NCBI GenBank assembly: GCA_905221605.1
Contig: CAJNDS010002190.1
Coordinates: 1,130,788 to 1,172,287 of the forward strand
From: Symbiodinium natans
Taxonomy: Eukaryota; Sar; Dinophyceae; Suessiales; Symbiodiniaceae
DNA length: 41,500 nucleotides
Direction of reading: 5' to 3'
Below are positions 1-11,600 of the stretch, one piece after another. Both the position numbers and the translations under genes were made by a program. Under the pieces are notes generated by a model. The model saw only the letters and a program-made list of their open reading frames with translations. It was not told where the DNA came from and searched no databases. Position 1 is the first letter of the stretch, and every line of letters starts with the position of its first letter.

Positions 1-575
1 CGAAACCCCAAGCCCTAAACCCTCAACACTAAGTCCGAAACCCTGAACGCTCGAAATGCCAGAGGGCCACTAGGGAAGGGGCCCCCGTGGAGTTTTGAGT
101 TCCACTCTTGGCGCCATCTGTGGGAACCCTTTTTTTCTTCTTTTCTCAAAACCTCAGCCTCTCGGGGTTTAGGGTTTAGGGTTTAGGGTCTAGGGTTACT
201 ATGAGTTAATAAGGGCTAGCAAGGGTGCATAAGGGTTTGGAAGGGTTTTTAGAAGAGGTTAGGGCTGACAAGGTCAGATCATTTTGCTTATGGTTCTAGG
301 GGGCTCTTACCCCTTATATACCCTGTACAACCACAGGGCCCATACTGCAGAACCCTTTAATGAAGGTAAGGGACCCTACTAAGCCCTAAACCCTGACCCT
401 GAACTCTTATACCACCCTGAACTCTTCAGCCCTAAGCCCGAAACCCGAACCCTGAACTCTTAAGCCCTACGCCCGAAACCCGAACCCTGAACTCTTAAAC
501 CCTAAGCCCTAAACCCTAACCCTGAACTCTTAAACCCTAAACCCGAAACCCTACTTTGGGATGTTTAAGACCCAG
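1..575. other. No gene seen; telomere-like words and family repeats
   Basis: Mixed CCCTAAA/CCCGAAA/CCCTGAA words and one short TTTAGGG run. A dispersed-repeat piece (CCCCTTATATACCCTG) is near 310. No coding island stands out. Confidence 0.6.
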
Positions 576-647
576 GTGAACGCGTCCTTCATGTGGAAGA
601 ACATTCGCAGCCCGACTCTTGTGAGCTTCATCACCGTGTTCACCTGG
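576..647 (+). CDS. Candidate exon of an unidentified gene
   Basis: Acceptor ACCCAG|G, donor TGG|GTAGCA, 72 nt open in phase 0. It encodes VNASFMWKNIRSPTLVSF followed by ITVFTW. It lies between a CCCTAAA array and a TTTAGGG array, like the hemA exons. It has no recognisable domain and no GluTR motif. It could belong to a gene ending upstream of hemA or to the hemA 5' region. Confidence 0.35.
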
Positions 648-1323
648 GTAGCAGACCCGCCGCTCGCTTGCAGTTTAGGGTTTAGGGTTCAGGGTTCAGG
701 GTTCAGGGTTCAGGGTTTAGGGTTTAGGGCTTAGGGTTCGGGATTTAGGGTTCAGGGTTCAAAGTTTAGGGTTTAGAGTTTAGGGCTTAAGGCTGGACTC
801 TTGGAACCCCAAAGCAAGGACTTCTATTGCGTACGCTTGCAAAGTAGGGGGCTCGGAAGGATTCCTACGCTTTTGCGTTCTCTAGAGAGGGGGGTCTTGT
901 CTGGCAAGCAGGCTAGAGGATGCATCTACCTGGAACTACATCGTTCCCTTCTCGGATTCAGGGCTTGGTCCCCTTCTTGGTGTGCTTGAAAGAACAGCAG
1001 GAGCTGGGATCCTCAAGACAAGGGACCCTCAGTGGCAGAGTTGCGATACACTTCAGAGCTTGCCTGGATTTCACGTGGGCTCGCACTGTGCCATCTAATC
1101 TCGGGTCGAATTTTAAAAACTAAGCCCTAAACCCTAAACTCCTAGGGTTGAGGGTAAACTCTAGCCGCGCCCAGGTCGACAGGATACAGCAAGCTGATCA
1201 CCCGGAATGAGCATCACGGCAGAATGTAGGGGGTTTGGGGCCCCCTAAACCTTCCCCCCCCCCCCCCACCCCCCCCCCCCACCCCCCCCCCCTCCTCCTC
1301 CCCCACCCCCCCCTCCTCCCTCA

Positions 1324-1354
<31 letters not shown>

Positions 1355-1400
1355 GGGGCTTAATCAAACAGCAGGCGGCAGGGTTTGGGGTTTAGACAGG
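648..1400. other. No convincing gene; repeats and a unique block
   Basis: TTTAGGG/TTCAGGG array at 673-790, then unique sequence 791-1120 with two overlapping short frames without motifs, then poly-C. Confidence 0.5.
1253..1352 (-). repeat. Poly-C tract with A/T interruptions
   Basis: About 100 nt of C runs. Comparable C tracts: 3511-3531, 17817-17858, 18120-18155 and 39926-39979. Confidence 0.97.
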
Positions 1401-1411
1401 TTTGGGATTTG

Positions 1412-1525
1412 CAGCGTTGCCTGCTACAATCTCTACGTTCGTCGAACTGCCCCGCCACCCACAGTGGTTGGGAGAAGGCTTCCGCAAGTTTGATCAGAAG
1501 ATTCGAGCATATTTCGGTTGTTCTA
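1412..1525 (+). CDS. Candidate exon-like open island
   Basis: After TTTGCAG the frame reads ALPATISTFVELPRHPQW then LGEGFRKFDQKIRAYFG, before TAA. It is bounded by telomere-like repeats. The acceptor is not followed by G, and the other frame is also open. I do not recognise the peptide. Confidence 0.2.
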
Positions 1526-2193
1526 AACCATAAACCCTAGAAGATGTTGGGGCAAGTTTTTGGTGTCGCTGTGTACAGAGCCTCCAACCCCCAGCGCTTA
1601 GGGTTTAGGGTTTGGGGTTTAGGGTTTAGGGTAATAACCGATGGCTTCCCAGACTCCAGAAAGCAGAGCCCCTGAACTTTCAACCCTCAACCCAGTTTTA
1701 TCTATCAACTAGCCTATGGGAGCTTCGCAGGTGGGAAGACGGGGGGGGGGGGACGGCTTTCTACGTCTGCACCTCGAACCCGAACCCCCATAAACCCTTG
1801 TTGGCCATGTTCATGACACGTCGCAGGTCATTCCATAAATCCGAAGCCCTCAGCCCTACACCCCACCCTAAACCCTAAGCCCTAAAACATCTTTCCGGGG
1901 TAGATACCTTTTTCCAACCCCCAAGTTCAAACCCCTTCAGCCCGAAGACGCGTGAAGGAATTGCTTGAGGCTTCCGGGTTTCGGGTTTAGGGTTTCGATT
2001 TATATAGAGCTAAGGGTTGAGGGTTTAGTTAGGTTTAGGGTTTAAGGGGTTTATTTCGGGTTCATATAAGGTTTACTTAGGGTTTAGGGCTGCACTAGCT
2101 GACTGAGGATCCAGAAAGCAGATCCCTTGAGGGTTCTTAAGAATGACTCACCCAATGGTCCAGGACCCAGAGTGGACCCTGACTCCTTTTTGA

Positions 2194-2288
2194 GGGTTTA
2201 GGGTTTAGGGTTTAGGGTTTAGGGTTTAAGGTTTAGGGTTTAGGGTTTAGGGTTTAGGGTTTAGGGTTTAGGGTTTAGGGTTTAGGGT
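2194..2288 (+). repeat. (TTTAGGG)n telomere-like array
   Basis: Near-perfect TTTAGGG units, interstitial, with unique sequence on both sides. One of about 50 arrays or fragments in the window. Confidence 0.97.
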
Positions 2289-2579
2289 CCTTTTTCAGCC
2301 CTTTAAACCAACAAGGGTAACCTTTTTATACCTACGGTACTCTTGGGTCTAGTAGCCCTAAACCCTAAACCTTTAAACCCCTAAACCCCTAAACCCTAAA
2401 CTAAACCCTACGTAGTCTGGGGTACGATTTGGGGGTGCTACTTTTTGGATCCTCCCAGGGTCTGGGAAGCAGTCGAAGACCGAAGGCCCCAACAGCCGAC
2501 ATGAAATCCTGGTATGGCGACCCGACGTTCCGTGCCCTACAGAAGACACCTCAACCCTCAACCCTCAGCCCTAGACCCT

Positions 2580-2805
2580 CAACCGTAAACCCTAAACCCT
2601 AGACCCTCAACCCTAAAGCTTAAACCCTAAATCCTAAACCCTCAACCCTCAACCCTCAACCCTCAACCCTAACCCCTAAACCCTAAACCCTAAACCCTAA
2701 CCCCTAACCCCTAAACCCTAAACCCTAAACCCTAAACCCTAAACCCTAAACCCTAAACCCTAAACCCTAAACCCTAAACCCTAAACCCTAAACCCTAAAC
2801 CCCAA
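2580..2805 (-). repeat. (CCCTAAA)n array with CCCTCAA variants
   Basis: The left part is made of CCCTCAA and CCCTAACC variants, the right part of pure CCCTAAA. The variants are clustered, not scattered. Confidence 0.97.
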
Positions 2806-2820
2806 ACCCCAACCCACGCC

Positions 2821-2923
2821 CCGTCTCAGCACAAAGTTGCCGAGGGCGGTCGCCGCACCGGCGCTCGCCTTACCGGCACAGCTGCAGGTTGCTGCCGGGC
2901 CTCCGGCTCCCTGGACCTCATTG
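2821..2923 (+). other. GC-rich island, possible 5' exon of hemA
   Basis: A roughly 100-nt GC-rich island between (CCCTAAA)n and (TTTAGGG)n, starting after TCTCAG and ending at a GAG|GTTTAG donor-like site. One open frame is Ala/Pro-rich (KLPRAVAAPALALPAQLQVA), as in many plastid-targeting leaders. This is inference; the other frames are also open. Confidence 0.2.
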
Positions 2924-2924
2924 A

Positions 2925-3050
2925 GGTTTAGGGTTTAGGGTTTAGGGTTTAGGGTTTAGGGTTTAGGGTTCAGGGTTTAGGGTTTAGGGTTTAGGGTTTA
3001 GGGTTTAGGGTTTAGGGTTTAGGGTTTAGGGTTTTGGGGTTTAGGGTTTA
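2925..3050 (+). repeat. (TTTAGGG)n array
   Basis: Follows the GC-rich island 2821-2923, which is thus bracketed by convergent arrays. Confidence 0.97.
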
Positions 3051-3575
3051 GGGCAGAGGGTTTCTTGCTTCTGAATATTTCCTGCTACTTTAGATGTTAG
3101 ATTCCTGGAGGTCTTTAGGGAACACGATGATGGAATCAAGCGAGGAGAGTTTTTGGTTTCAGGATTTTGGGGCTTTGGGGCTCGGAGGGTGTAACCCTAA
3201 ACCCTAAACCCCTTTAAACACAGAGTGCCCTTTTCAACACAGGGCGCAGGCTTTCGGTGTGTTGTGATTGTCTAGGACAGATTCCGGTGTATAGTTTCTT
3301 CCATTATGCCACTGAAATGGACTATTTAGGGTTCAGCTCAAACAAAACGAAGAGAGCAGGGTCAAGTATACCACAAAATATCTTTAAATCCTTGAGGCCT
3401 TTTGAGGCTCAGTCGGGCGGTTTACGATAATAGGGGTACACTCCTAGAGCTTTTTTCAAAAGGGGATTTCTACTGTTTTGGGGGGTAAAAAGGGGTACGC
3501 TTATTATAGGAACCCCCCCCCCCCCCCCCCGCCCCCATGTCGGTCTGAAGGTATAGAGGCTTCGCACTCAGGTCG

Positions 3576-3639
3576 CAGCCCAGGTAGCACCGCGAGGACG
3601 AGTGTCTTGGCGGGATGCGTGTTTTGTCGCCCGCGAGGG
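3576..3639 (+). other. GC-rich island, exon-like
   Basis: It follows CTCAG|G and runs into GGTTTAGGG. One frame reads VAAQVAPRGRVSWRDACFVA and another RSPGSTARTSVLAGCVFCRP. No family was recognised. It could be part of the unresolved 5' end of hemA. Confidence 0.18.
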
Positions 3640-4171
3640 TTTAGGGTTTAGGGTTTAGGGCTTAGGGTTTAGGGTTTAGGGTTCAGGGTTTGGGGTTTAG
3701 GGTTTAGGGTGCGGAGTCTGATATAAGACTCAGTAGAGCCAGAACCCACGTCTCCTCAGGATTGGTATTGCGCAGTAAGCCCTATAAACCCTAAACCCCC
3801 AAACCCCAAAGCCCTAACCCTAAGCCCCAAACCCTAAACTTGGCTAGTGTTTTTTTCGGACTATAAACAGCCCCCCCCCCCCCCCCGAATGCAACTTCCA
3901 CTGTTCAAGGCTGAATGTGCGCCAGTTGTGGATTCCTGGTGCAGGGGCTTCACCTGCTCTATCAAATCTCAAAGCTAGATAGGGTTTAGGGTTTAGAGGT
4001 TAGGGTCGGCTAAGGGTTTAGGGTTTAGGATTTATAGGGGTCCAGAGGGCTCCTCATTCCCTCATTCCCTACTAAGAACCAGGGGGAAGACTAAACCCTA
4101 AACCCTAAGATAAGCCCCAAACCCTCAACCCTCAGCCCTGAAACCTACCTGCAACCTTCAAGCCGGATGCA

Positions 4172-4262
4172 AATCCTAAACCCTAAACCCTAAACCCTAA
4201 ACCCTAAACCCTAAACCCTAAACCCTAAACCCTAAACCCTAAACCCTAAACCCTAAACCCTA
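4172..4262 (-). repeat. (CCCTAAA)n array
   Basis: Thirteen near-perfect units, followed by an unrelated A/C-rich stretch. Confidence 0.97.
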
Positions 4263-4356
4263 AGATAGGCCCCAAACCCTAAAGCTGTGAAGCGCTGAAC
4301 CATTCAAGTGCCGACAGAATAAACCCCCTGCAACCTTAAGCCGTAAACCCCAACCC

Positions 4357-4429
4357 TAAGGGTCCGTGTTCCTCAATTATGAATATTGGGCCCACGTATA
4401 TAAGAAAGAGGTACATGGACCCTGAGGGT
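4357..4429. mobile_element. MITE-like element (family F)
   Basis: Left arm AAGGGTCCGTGTTCCTCAAT, right arm AGAGGTACATGGACCCTGAG. Inner TTGGGCCCA centre. A third right-arm-like piece is at 5330-5362. Confidence 0.75.
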
Positions 4430-4687
4430 AAAGGGTTTAGGGTTGAGTGTTGAGAGTTTGGTGCTTGGGGGGGGGGGGGGGGGGGGGGGGGGCGGATAAA
4501 CTTGGGAATTGCGTAATTTGCTCATCTTATTCCCCCTACATACCCCTTCAAGGGAGTAAAAAGACTACTGAATTCCGGGCCCCCCTAAACCCTAAACCCT
4601 AAACCCTAAACCCTAAACCCTAAACCCTAAACCCTAAACCCTAAACCCTGTAGCGGCCCTGAGAGGTGGGCCACACCAAGTGGGCCA

Positions 4688-4800
4688 GACAGGCGCTGCT
4701 GGCGCATGAGAGTGGCTAATTCGGAGCAGCTATGCCCGGGCGCGCTGCCTCGGCAATGTTCCAGAAGATGAAAGATCCAAAAATGGAACGTGAAGGAATA
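4688..4800 (+). other. Non-repeat island, exon-like
   Basis: A GC-rich island between CCCTAAA and TTTAGGG arrays. After GAGCAG the frame reads AMPGRAASAMFQKMKDPKME and another reads ARCLGNVPEDERSKNG. The second loosely resembles the VPEDE stretch near the GluTR N-terminus, but phase to the exon at 5600 could not be made to agree. Confidence 0.15.
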
Positions 4801-5599
4801 GGGTTTAGGGTTTAGGGTCTAGGGTGGTTTAGGGTTTAGGGTTTAGGGTTTAGGTCTTAGGGTTTTGGGTTTAGGGTGACTAGGGTGAGGAGCGGGAGTT
4901 GGACTTTAGGGCTTGGGGGGGTGGTGATTTCGAGATAAAAGTTCACACGGTGTCAGCGCGGTTCCAGGAGTTTGATCATGTCTAGTGGAGGATTAAGCAG
5001 GCGACTGGAAGTGCCAAACCTAGCCCAAACCCTAAACCCTAAACCCTAAACCCTAACCTAAACCCTAAACACTATACCCTAAACCCTAAACCCTGAACCG
5101 TAAAGCCGAAATTAATCGCTGCCGCCGAAGGAACGGTTCGCTGCATTGAGGTGCTGGAAAACCTCAGGGTCCTTGTACCTACATGGTACATAGGGTTTAG
5201 GTTCCCTCATAAGCCCCTTTAAAACCAGAAAGGATACCCTTTTAATTCAGCTTGCTCTTGGGTCTAGCGTACCTGTGTTGTATATACTTAGGCCCTAAAG
5301 CTGCTATATGGGAACCGTTCTATGGCGAAAGCATATACTCAATAGGGCACATGGACCCTTAGGGAATGGATGCCACGCAAAAAATGTCCAGAGCGTCCGT
5401 GTCTCGGAGTACTGAGTAGTGTGACGCCCAGAGCTCCTGACATCTGAAACCGAAACTAAACCCCTAAACTCAAAACCCCTAGTTGAACCCCCAAACCGGC
5501 CCAAACCCCTGAACCCATAAACTCCAAAACCCTAAACCCCAAACCCCTAAACCCCTCAACCCTCAATCCTAGACCCTACGCTTCTGCCATGCAAGCCAG

Positions 5600-5635
5600 G
5601 AGTTGGTGGAGTACGGCCAGACCGCAAATGGCTAC
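5600..5635 (+). CDS. hemA: hemA exon, N-terminal domain (ELVEYGQTANGY)
   Basis: Acceptor GCCAG|G, possible donor GTTTGG, phase 0 at both ends. It encodes ELVEYGQTANGY, which fits the helix preceding the V-ELAVLSTCNR motif. A second frame is also open here, so the call rests on position and on the next exon's phase. The upstream in-frame residues CHASQ could extend it. Confidence 0.6.
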
Positions 5636-8600
5636 GTTTGGCCCTTGGCAGGGCTTTGCCGTCTGCAGTCACACATCAATCCCGTTACAGGGTTTAGGGT
5701 TTAGGATTTAGGGTTTAGGGTTTAGGGATTAGGGTTTTACGTCTGGCCCTTTGTTTTTTTTTCGGAGGGGTGTCTTCTAGGCTCTTGCAATGGGAGCATG
5801 GAGGGTTGAGATGAATCCTTTGCTCGGTAGGCCCTTGGTTTCGGTTTCAGGGTTTAGGGCTACCAGGTAGAGCCTCGGGACATTTTAAAAATTCCCTTAT
5901 TGGGTTTAAGAGGATCATAGTCAGGAATGTTTTTTGCAGAGGGTTTTAAAGGCCATCCTAGTAGTGTATCTTCTTTCATTCTCAGGAGCTTACTGAAAAT
6001 TAAGTTGCTCCCATAGCTTGAGTTCCCTTAACGGCAACACTGATCATGTTTTTGTTGTTGGTGGGGGGGGGGTCCTTGCTGTAGCATTGACCTTTGTATT
6101 CCCCCCCCCCCCCCCCCCCGCCCCAACAAAATGCAGAAGCCTAATAGTACTACCCCCTCTCCCGCCCCCCCCCCCTCCCCCAACCCACCCCCGCCGACCT
6201 CAAAAACCCTAAGCCCTAAACCCTAAATCCCAAACCCTAAACTGTAAACCCTACACCCTAAACCCTAAACCCCTAAACCCCCAAACCCCTAAACCCCTAA
6301 ACCCCCAAACCGCTAAACCCCTAAACCCCTAAACCCCTAAACCCTAAACCCTAAACCCCTAAAACCCTAAACCCTAAACCCTAAAACCCTAACCCAAAAA
6401 ACCCTAAACCCTAAACCCTAAACCCTAAACCCTAAAACCCTAAAACCCTAAAACCCTAAAGCTAAAGCCTAAAGCCCTAAAGCCCTAAAGCCTATACCCT
6501 AAACCCTAAACCCTAAACCCTAAACCCTAAACCCTAAACCCTAAACCCTAAACCCTAAACCCTAAACCCTAAACCCTAAACCCTAAACCCTAAACCCTAA
6601 ACCCTAAACCCTAAACCCTAAACCCTAAACCCCAACCCCAAAAGCTCCCGTTCCTTTGGCTCAGTTGGTGCCGGAGCTGGCTGTCCTCTCCACGCCGGGA
6701 ACTCCGCGGAGCGGGGGTTTGGAGACTTAGGGTTTAGGGTTTAGGGTTTAGGGTTTAGGGTTAGGGTTCAGGGTTTAGGGGAACTGAGTGTGAGGAGACT
6801 TGGGGTTGCGGGGGCTGGAGGCCGAGGAATTACATGGTTTCGTGTTAGGAGAATTGAGGTCGGCAGCGGGTGCTGGAGGCTGAGGGCGGAGGAATTGCAG
6901 GGCTTAGGGTGTGGGGTTTTGGGTTTCGGGTTCAGGGTTTAGGATTTAAGGTTTAGGGTTTGGGGATTAGGGTATTTGGGTACAGTATTTGGACGTTAGG
7001 GTTCCTGGAGCGTAGCTATTTGACAATGGCTTCGACTTCGCGCTTTGCGAATGTAGCAGAAGGCCTCCGCCTTTCCGCCTCACCAAAATCCTGCAGCTCG
7101 TGAAGGCTTTGACAGGCTTGCATGGGCGAAACATGTGCAAGACCCGCCAAAATTCCTTATTTGGCGTTTCTTGAGAGGCGTCTGTATAGTCAGCGGCGGT
7201 TTCTGCGGCAACCGGGCCAACATCAGAACAAACACCCCTTGCCTAAAAGCCCTAAGCACCCTAAACCGCCCCTAGGCGGAACCGAAGCCCTAAAGCCCTA
7301 AGCCCCAAGCCTGCGGCTTTTTTCGAACCATTGAGCGTATAAACCCTTAAAACCCGAAACCCCCCTAGAGTAGTGGGGAGCCTCAGGAGGGAACCTTGGG
7401 TTACATACCCCCGCTTGAACCCCCCTCCCTTGGCAACCCTAGAAAAGGCGAAACTTGGCACGTTCCCCCTTATCCTAACAGTCCTAAACCCTAAACCCTA
7501 AACCCTAAACCCCACTAAGGACTGTTAGTATCAGGGAACATACCAAGGCGAAGCCCGCGCGCCCAGGTGCAACCGCTTCGAGCTCTACTTTGCCTCCCCG
7601 GAGGTCAAGAAGTTTGCGGCCGTGGAGTCGGGGCACCTGGAGGGGGTTCTTTGGCCTTGGAGGGTTAAGGGTTTAGGGTTTAGGGTTTGGGGTTTAGGGT
7701 TTAGGGTTCAGAATAACTCTATAACCCTAAACCATATACACCCTCAGCCGCAAACCCTCAGCCCTTTTTTACAGCCTGGGATCCTGCAAGGGCCGTCCAC
7801 GCCTTCCTGAGCCAGAAGTCGGGCATTCCCGCCGAGGCTGCAGACCGTTGAGGGAAGCGTTAGGCTCCCTATCCTTCCAGGATTCTCTTATACATAGGGT
7901 TTAGGGATTAGGGTTTAGGGCATAGTGAGGTCATCCTCGAAACCGAATTTCAGGGATTAACCGGGTTTAGTATGGCAACTTCACGAGATGGGTCATGTGT
8001 TAAAGCATTCTCACGCACACGTCGATGGAAGTCCCACAGCAGCGGCGCAGTGTTGGTCTAATACGGCCCGTCGTGTTGAGCAAAGGGACTAAGGGTTCAG
8101 GGTTGTTTAAGGAAATCTCCTGAAGAACTGACAGTTTTCAGTTTGGGCGTGGGCTCTTGTCTTAGAATGCTTGACAAGAGCCTAACTAGTTCCCCAGCCT
8201 AGCGTCCCTCTTCGACCTTTGTCTTGGTAGCCCGGTGGTGCCCTTTACATGTTTTTTTTTGTTTCTTGGCCTCCTTATAGAGTAGCCACCAAGAAAGGGT
8301 GCCTTGTTAGAAAATGGTTTTTGGGCTCCAAGGTGTTTTTGACTACTAGCGAAGCCAAAATCGAAGTGCCTCTTCGTATCCACAGCACCCGACGCAAAGC
8401 GACCCCGAACAACCCGAAACCCACAACTAAACACAGAACCCGAAGCCTAGTAGGAATCATACAAAAGAAGCATTATAATCGCAACATAGACGAATACCCC
8501 TGAACCCTAAACCCGAAACTTACCGTATAAACCCTAAACCCTAAACCCTAAACCCTAAACCCTAAACCCTAAACCCTAAACCCTAAACCCTAAACCCTAA

Positions 8601-11600
8601 ACCCTAAACCCTAAACCCTAAACCCTAAACCCTATCAAACGGCCCTAAAAAAGGCACCAAGTCCACGCAGGAGTTGGAGCCCTACCTTTTTACACACAGT
8701 GGCGAGGCGGCCACCCAGCATCTCTTTGAGGCCTGGGCTCCCGGGTGTCTTTTCTGGGCTCTGAAGAGGTTTAGGGTTTAGGGTTTAGGGTTTAGGGTTT
8801 AGGGTTTAGAGTGTAGGGTTTAGGGTTTAGGGTTTAGGGTTCAAGGTTTAGGGGTTAGGGTTTGGCGCCAGGGGGGGGGGGGGGGCCTGGGGAAGCTGCA
8901 GGAGCCTCAGGAGAATCAGGATGCAAGCATTTTGTTCGTGGCTGATGTCTGCATGCATTTTGCCAAGCAAGGCACTTATGCGACCTGCAGTTGCGTATAC
9001 ATGGCTCAGGTCTTTGTATCCGACGGCGAGTTGACAGAAGCCTTGTCGGCGAGATTCGCACGGCAGCAACATTGCCAAGCCTGCAGGTATGCGTGCGCTG
9101 CCGCGTGCACGGCATCGTCAAGGCGCTGGAAAACGCGTTGGCCTCCGAGGTTTAGGGTTTAGGGTTTAGGGTTTCCTGGCCAAGAAAGTTCATGAACTCA
9201 TCGCCACCTGGGTTCTGCTTGCGAAAAAGCTCCTTCTGGCCAAGTACGAACACCACGCCGTCTGGAAAATGCAAGTGGATGAGAACTGTCCTCTTCTGGA
9301 TAGCCCTAAACCCTAAACTCTAAACCCTAAACCGTAAACTTATTGCAACTTCTGGGAATTGAGCACTCTTGAGGAGAGGGCTTTGGGATTATCTTGGGCT
9401 GGAACCTGCCCCAGAAGCCCTGAACTTAAGCATGACATTCAGCAGGTGAACGCTAAAACCTTAGACACCCTAAATCCAGGGACCCTAACACCCTAAACCC
9501 CAAACACTAAACCCTCAACCCTAACACCCTAACACCCTGACACCCTGACACCCTAAACTAAACCGACTGCGACGAGTTTGGCGGACGACTGGGCACCGAA
9601 CAAATTTTGCCGACGACTCGGCCGCCGAATTAGGCAAATTTGCTTACGACTCGGGCCATTAAGGTTTATGTATACATGAAAGAGGGGGTTAGGGTTTAGG
9701 GTTGGAGATGTATGGGTTAGGGGGGTTGTTAGAAGGGTTCAGGGTTTGCGCAGGGTCCTATAACCTCGAAACCTTTCACCCCTAACCCCAAAGACTCTCT
9801 CAAACCCCTAGCTGAAAGCCCTGAACTTTAAGCACCTAAACCTGAAACCCTAGACCCTAAACGCTGAACCCTGAACCCTAAAGGACGCTCACCTCCAACC
9901 CCTAGATTTTAGGGCTTACAGCCTATCATACAGGTCAGCTCGGGACTTGACTCCCTCGTCCTTGGCGAGGCCCAGATCTTGTCGCAGGTGCGCCCAGGGG
10001 GCGGAGGGTTTAGGGTTTATAGGGTTTATAGGGTTTAGGGTTTAGGGTTTGGGCTAGGGTTTAGGGTTCAGGGTTCAGGGTTCAGGGTTCAGGGTTCAGG
10101 GTTCAGGGTTTAGGGTTTAGGGTTTAGGGTTTAGGGTTTAGGGTTTAGGTTTTGGGGCTTATAGGGTTTAGGGTTTAGGGTTTAGGGTTTAGGCCTTGAG
10201 GAGTTGAGGCTTTAGGGCCCCTCACCTTAAGCCAAAGCCCTGAGCAACTTCCCTTCGGGACCCAAAAGCTCTGAGGGCTTAGGGCTTAGGGCTTAGGGTT
10301 TAGGGTTTAGGGTTTAGGGCTTAGGGAATCCCATGCCGCCACCTCCGATGCCTCGGGGCTGAGGATTGAGGGTTGAAAATTGAGAGCGCTCACCAGATTT
10401 CGCAGGCTCCTCTTGGGGATACGAAGCTCTGAAGTCTACCCCCCTCCCCCCCTCCAAAGCCGGTTTAGGGTTTAGGGTTTAGGGTTTAGGGTTTAGGACC
10501 TTAGCGTTCATGGAACCCCCGCAACCCCAGCTTGGAGAAGGTGAAGGCCTGCCACGAGCCCGGCACTGAGCCATGGGTATAGACTTCCTCACGACCCCGC
10601 GCTGATCCCAAATGGGAGAACCAGGGTTTAGGGTTTCCGAATGTAGGGGTACCTTATTGGGGTCCTTATTATAAGGGGCTCCCTACTATTTGAGGCGTCT
10701 ATACTAGGGGTCCCTTGTTTTCGTAGACTCCCAAATCCTGAAACCTGAAATCCCCGCCCTGGACCCTAAATGTAAGTATGGGCCCCTGTGGCTATTTTGG
10801 AAATAGCTCTGGGCTCAAGTGGGGCATATTTTGACAGGTTATCAGTAGGTGCCCACGTCACGAGGACCAAAGCACTGCAACGCCCGCAAAGCAGGGTTCA
10901 TTCTTCTCCCTTAAACAGTGGCCCTGAAGCCTGAACCCTAAACCCTCAACCCTAGCCTAAACCCTAAACCCTAAACTACTCCTCAACCCCAATCTGCCCA
11001 AGGACCCCGAAACCACCCCAAGCTGGCGAACCTATTCTTCTAGATCTCCCACAGTACCGGGGTGTTCCTTATTTTCTCTTAGGACTGCAAGCATGTCAGT
11101 CTTATGAACCCCACGGGTAGTTCCCTAAATCAGGGTACCTACTTTGGGTCCCATATATAGCACGGCCCCTTAGAAGAAAAAAGAGGACCCACTCCCCAAA
11201 GACGGCCCTAATTTAGAGTACCCTTGGGTTTGGGACCCTTTTTTTAATTAATATCCTCCATGGGAATAGAAGGGCCATGTTGCGAGATTATGAAGGGGAA
11301 GCCTCTTAGGTATACATCCTTAGGGGTCCTCGGTAGAGCAACCCTCAACCCTAAACCCGAAACTCGGAACCCCTAAACCCTAAACCCTAAACCCTAAACC
11401 CTAAACCCTAAACCCTAAACCCTAAACCCTAAACCCTAAACCCTAAACCCTGTTCATGACTCCCTTGAGGCATGCCATCCAGAAGGCAGACGAGGAAACG
11501 GTGGCTGGGCGCGGGCGCCAAGACGCCGGGTAGCTGATGCCGGCTTAGGGTTGGGATTAGGGGTTAGGGTGTAGGGTTTAGGGTTTAGGGTTTGGGATTT

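Noticed and set aside
2580-2805. CRISPR-like regular repeats
   Set aside because: Units are 7 nt, contiguous and without unique spacers, in a eukaryotic context.
10788-10823. Sequence resembling the dinoflagellate spliced leader (TGTGGCTATTTTGG ... CTCAAG)
   Set aside because: Two mismatches, one extra base and a 13-nt insertion relative to the known leader, and it lies inside a hemA intron. Likely chance; it does not mark a relic transcript end.
11451-11545. FMTPLRHAIQKADEETVAG frame as a hemA exon
   Set aside because: It lies between exons that join directly in phase, and its residues have no place in GluTR at that point.
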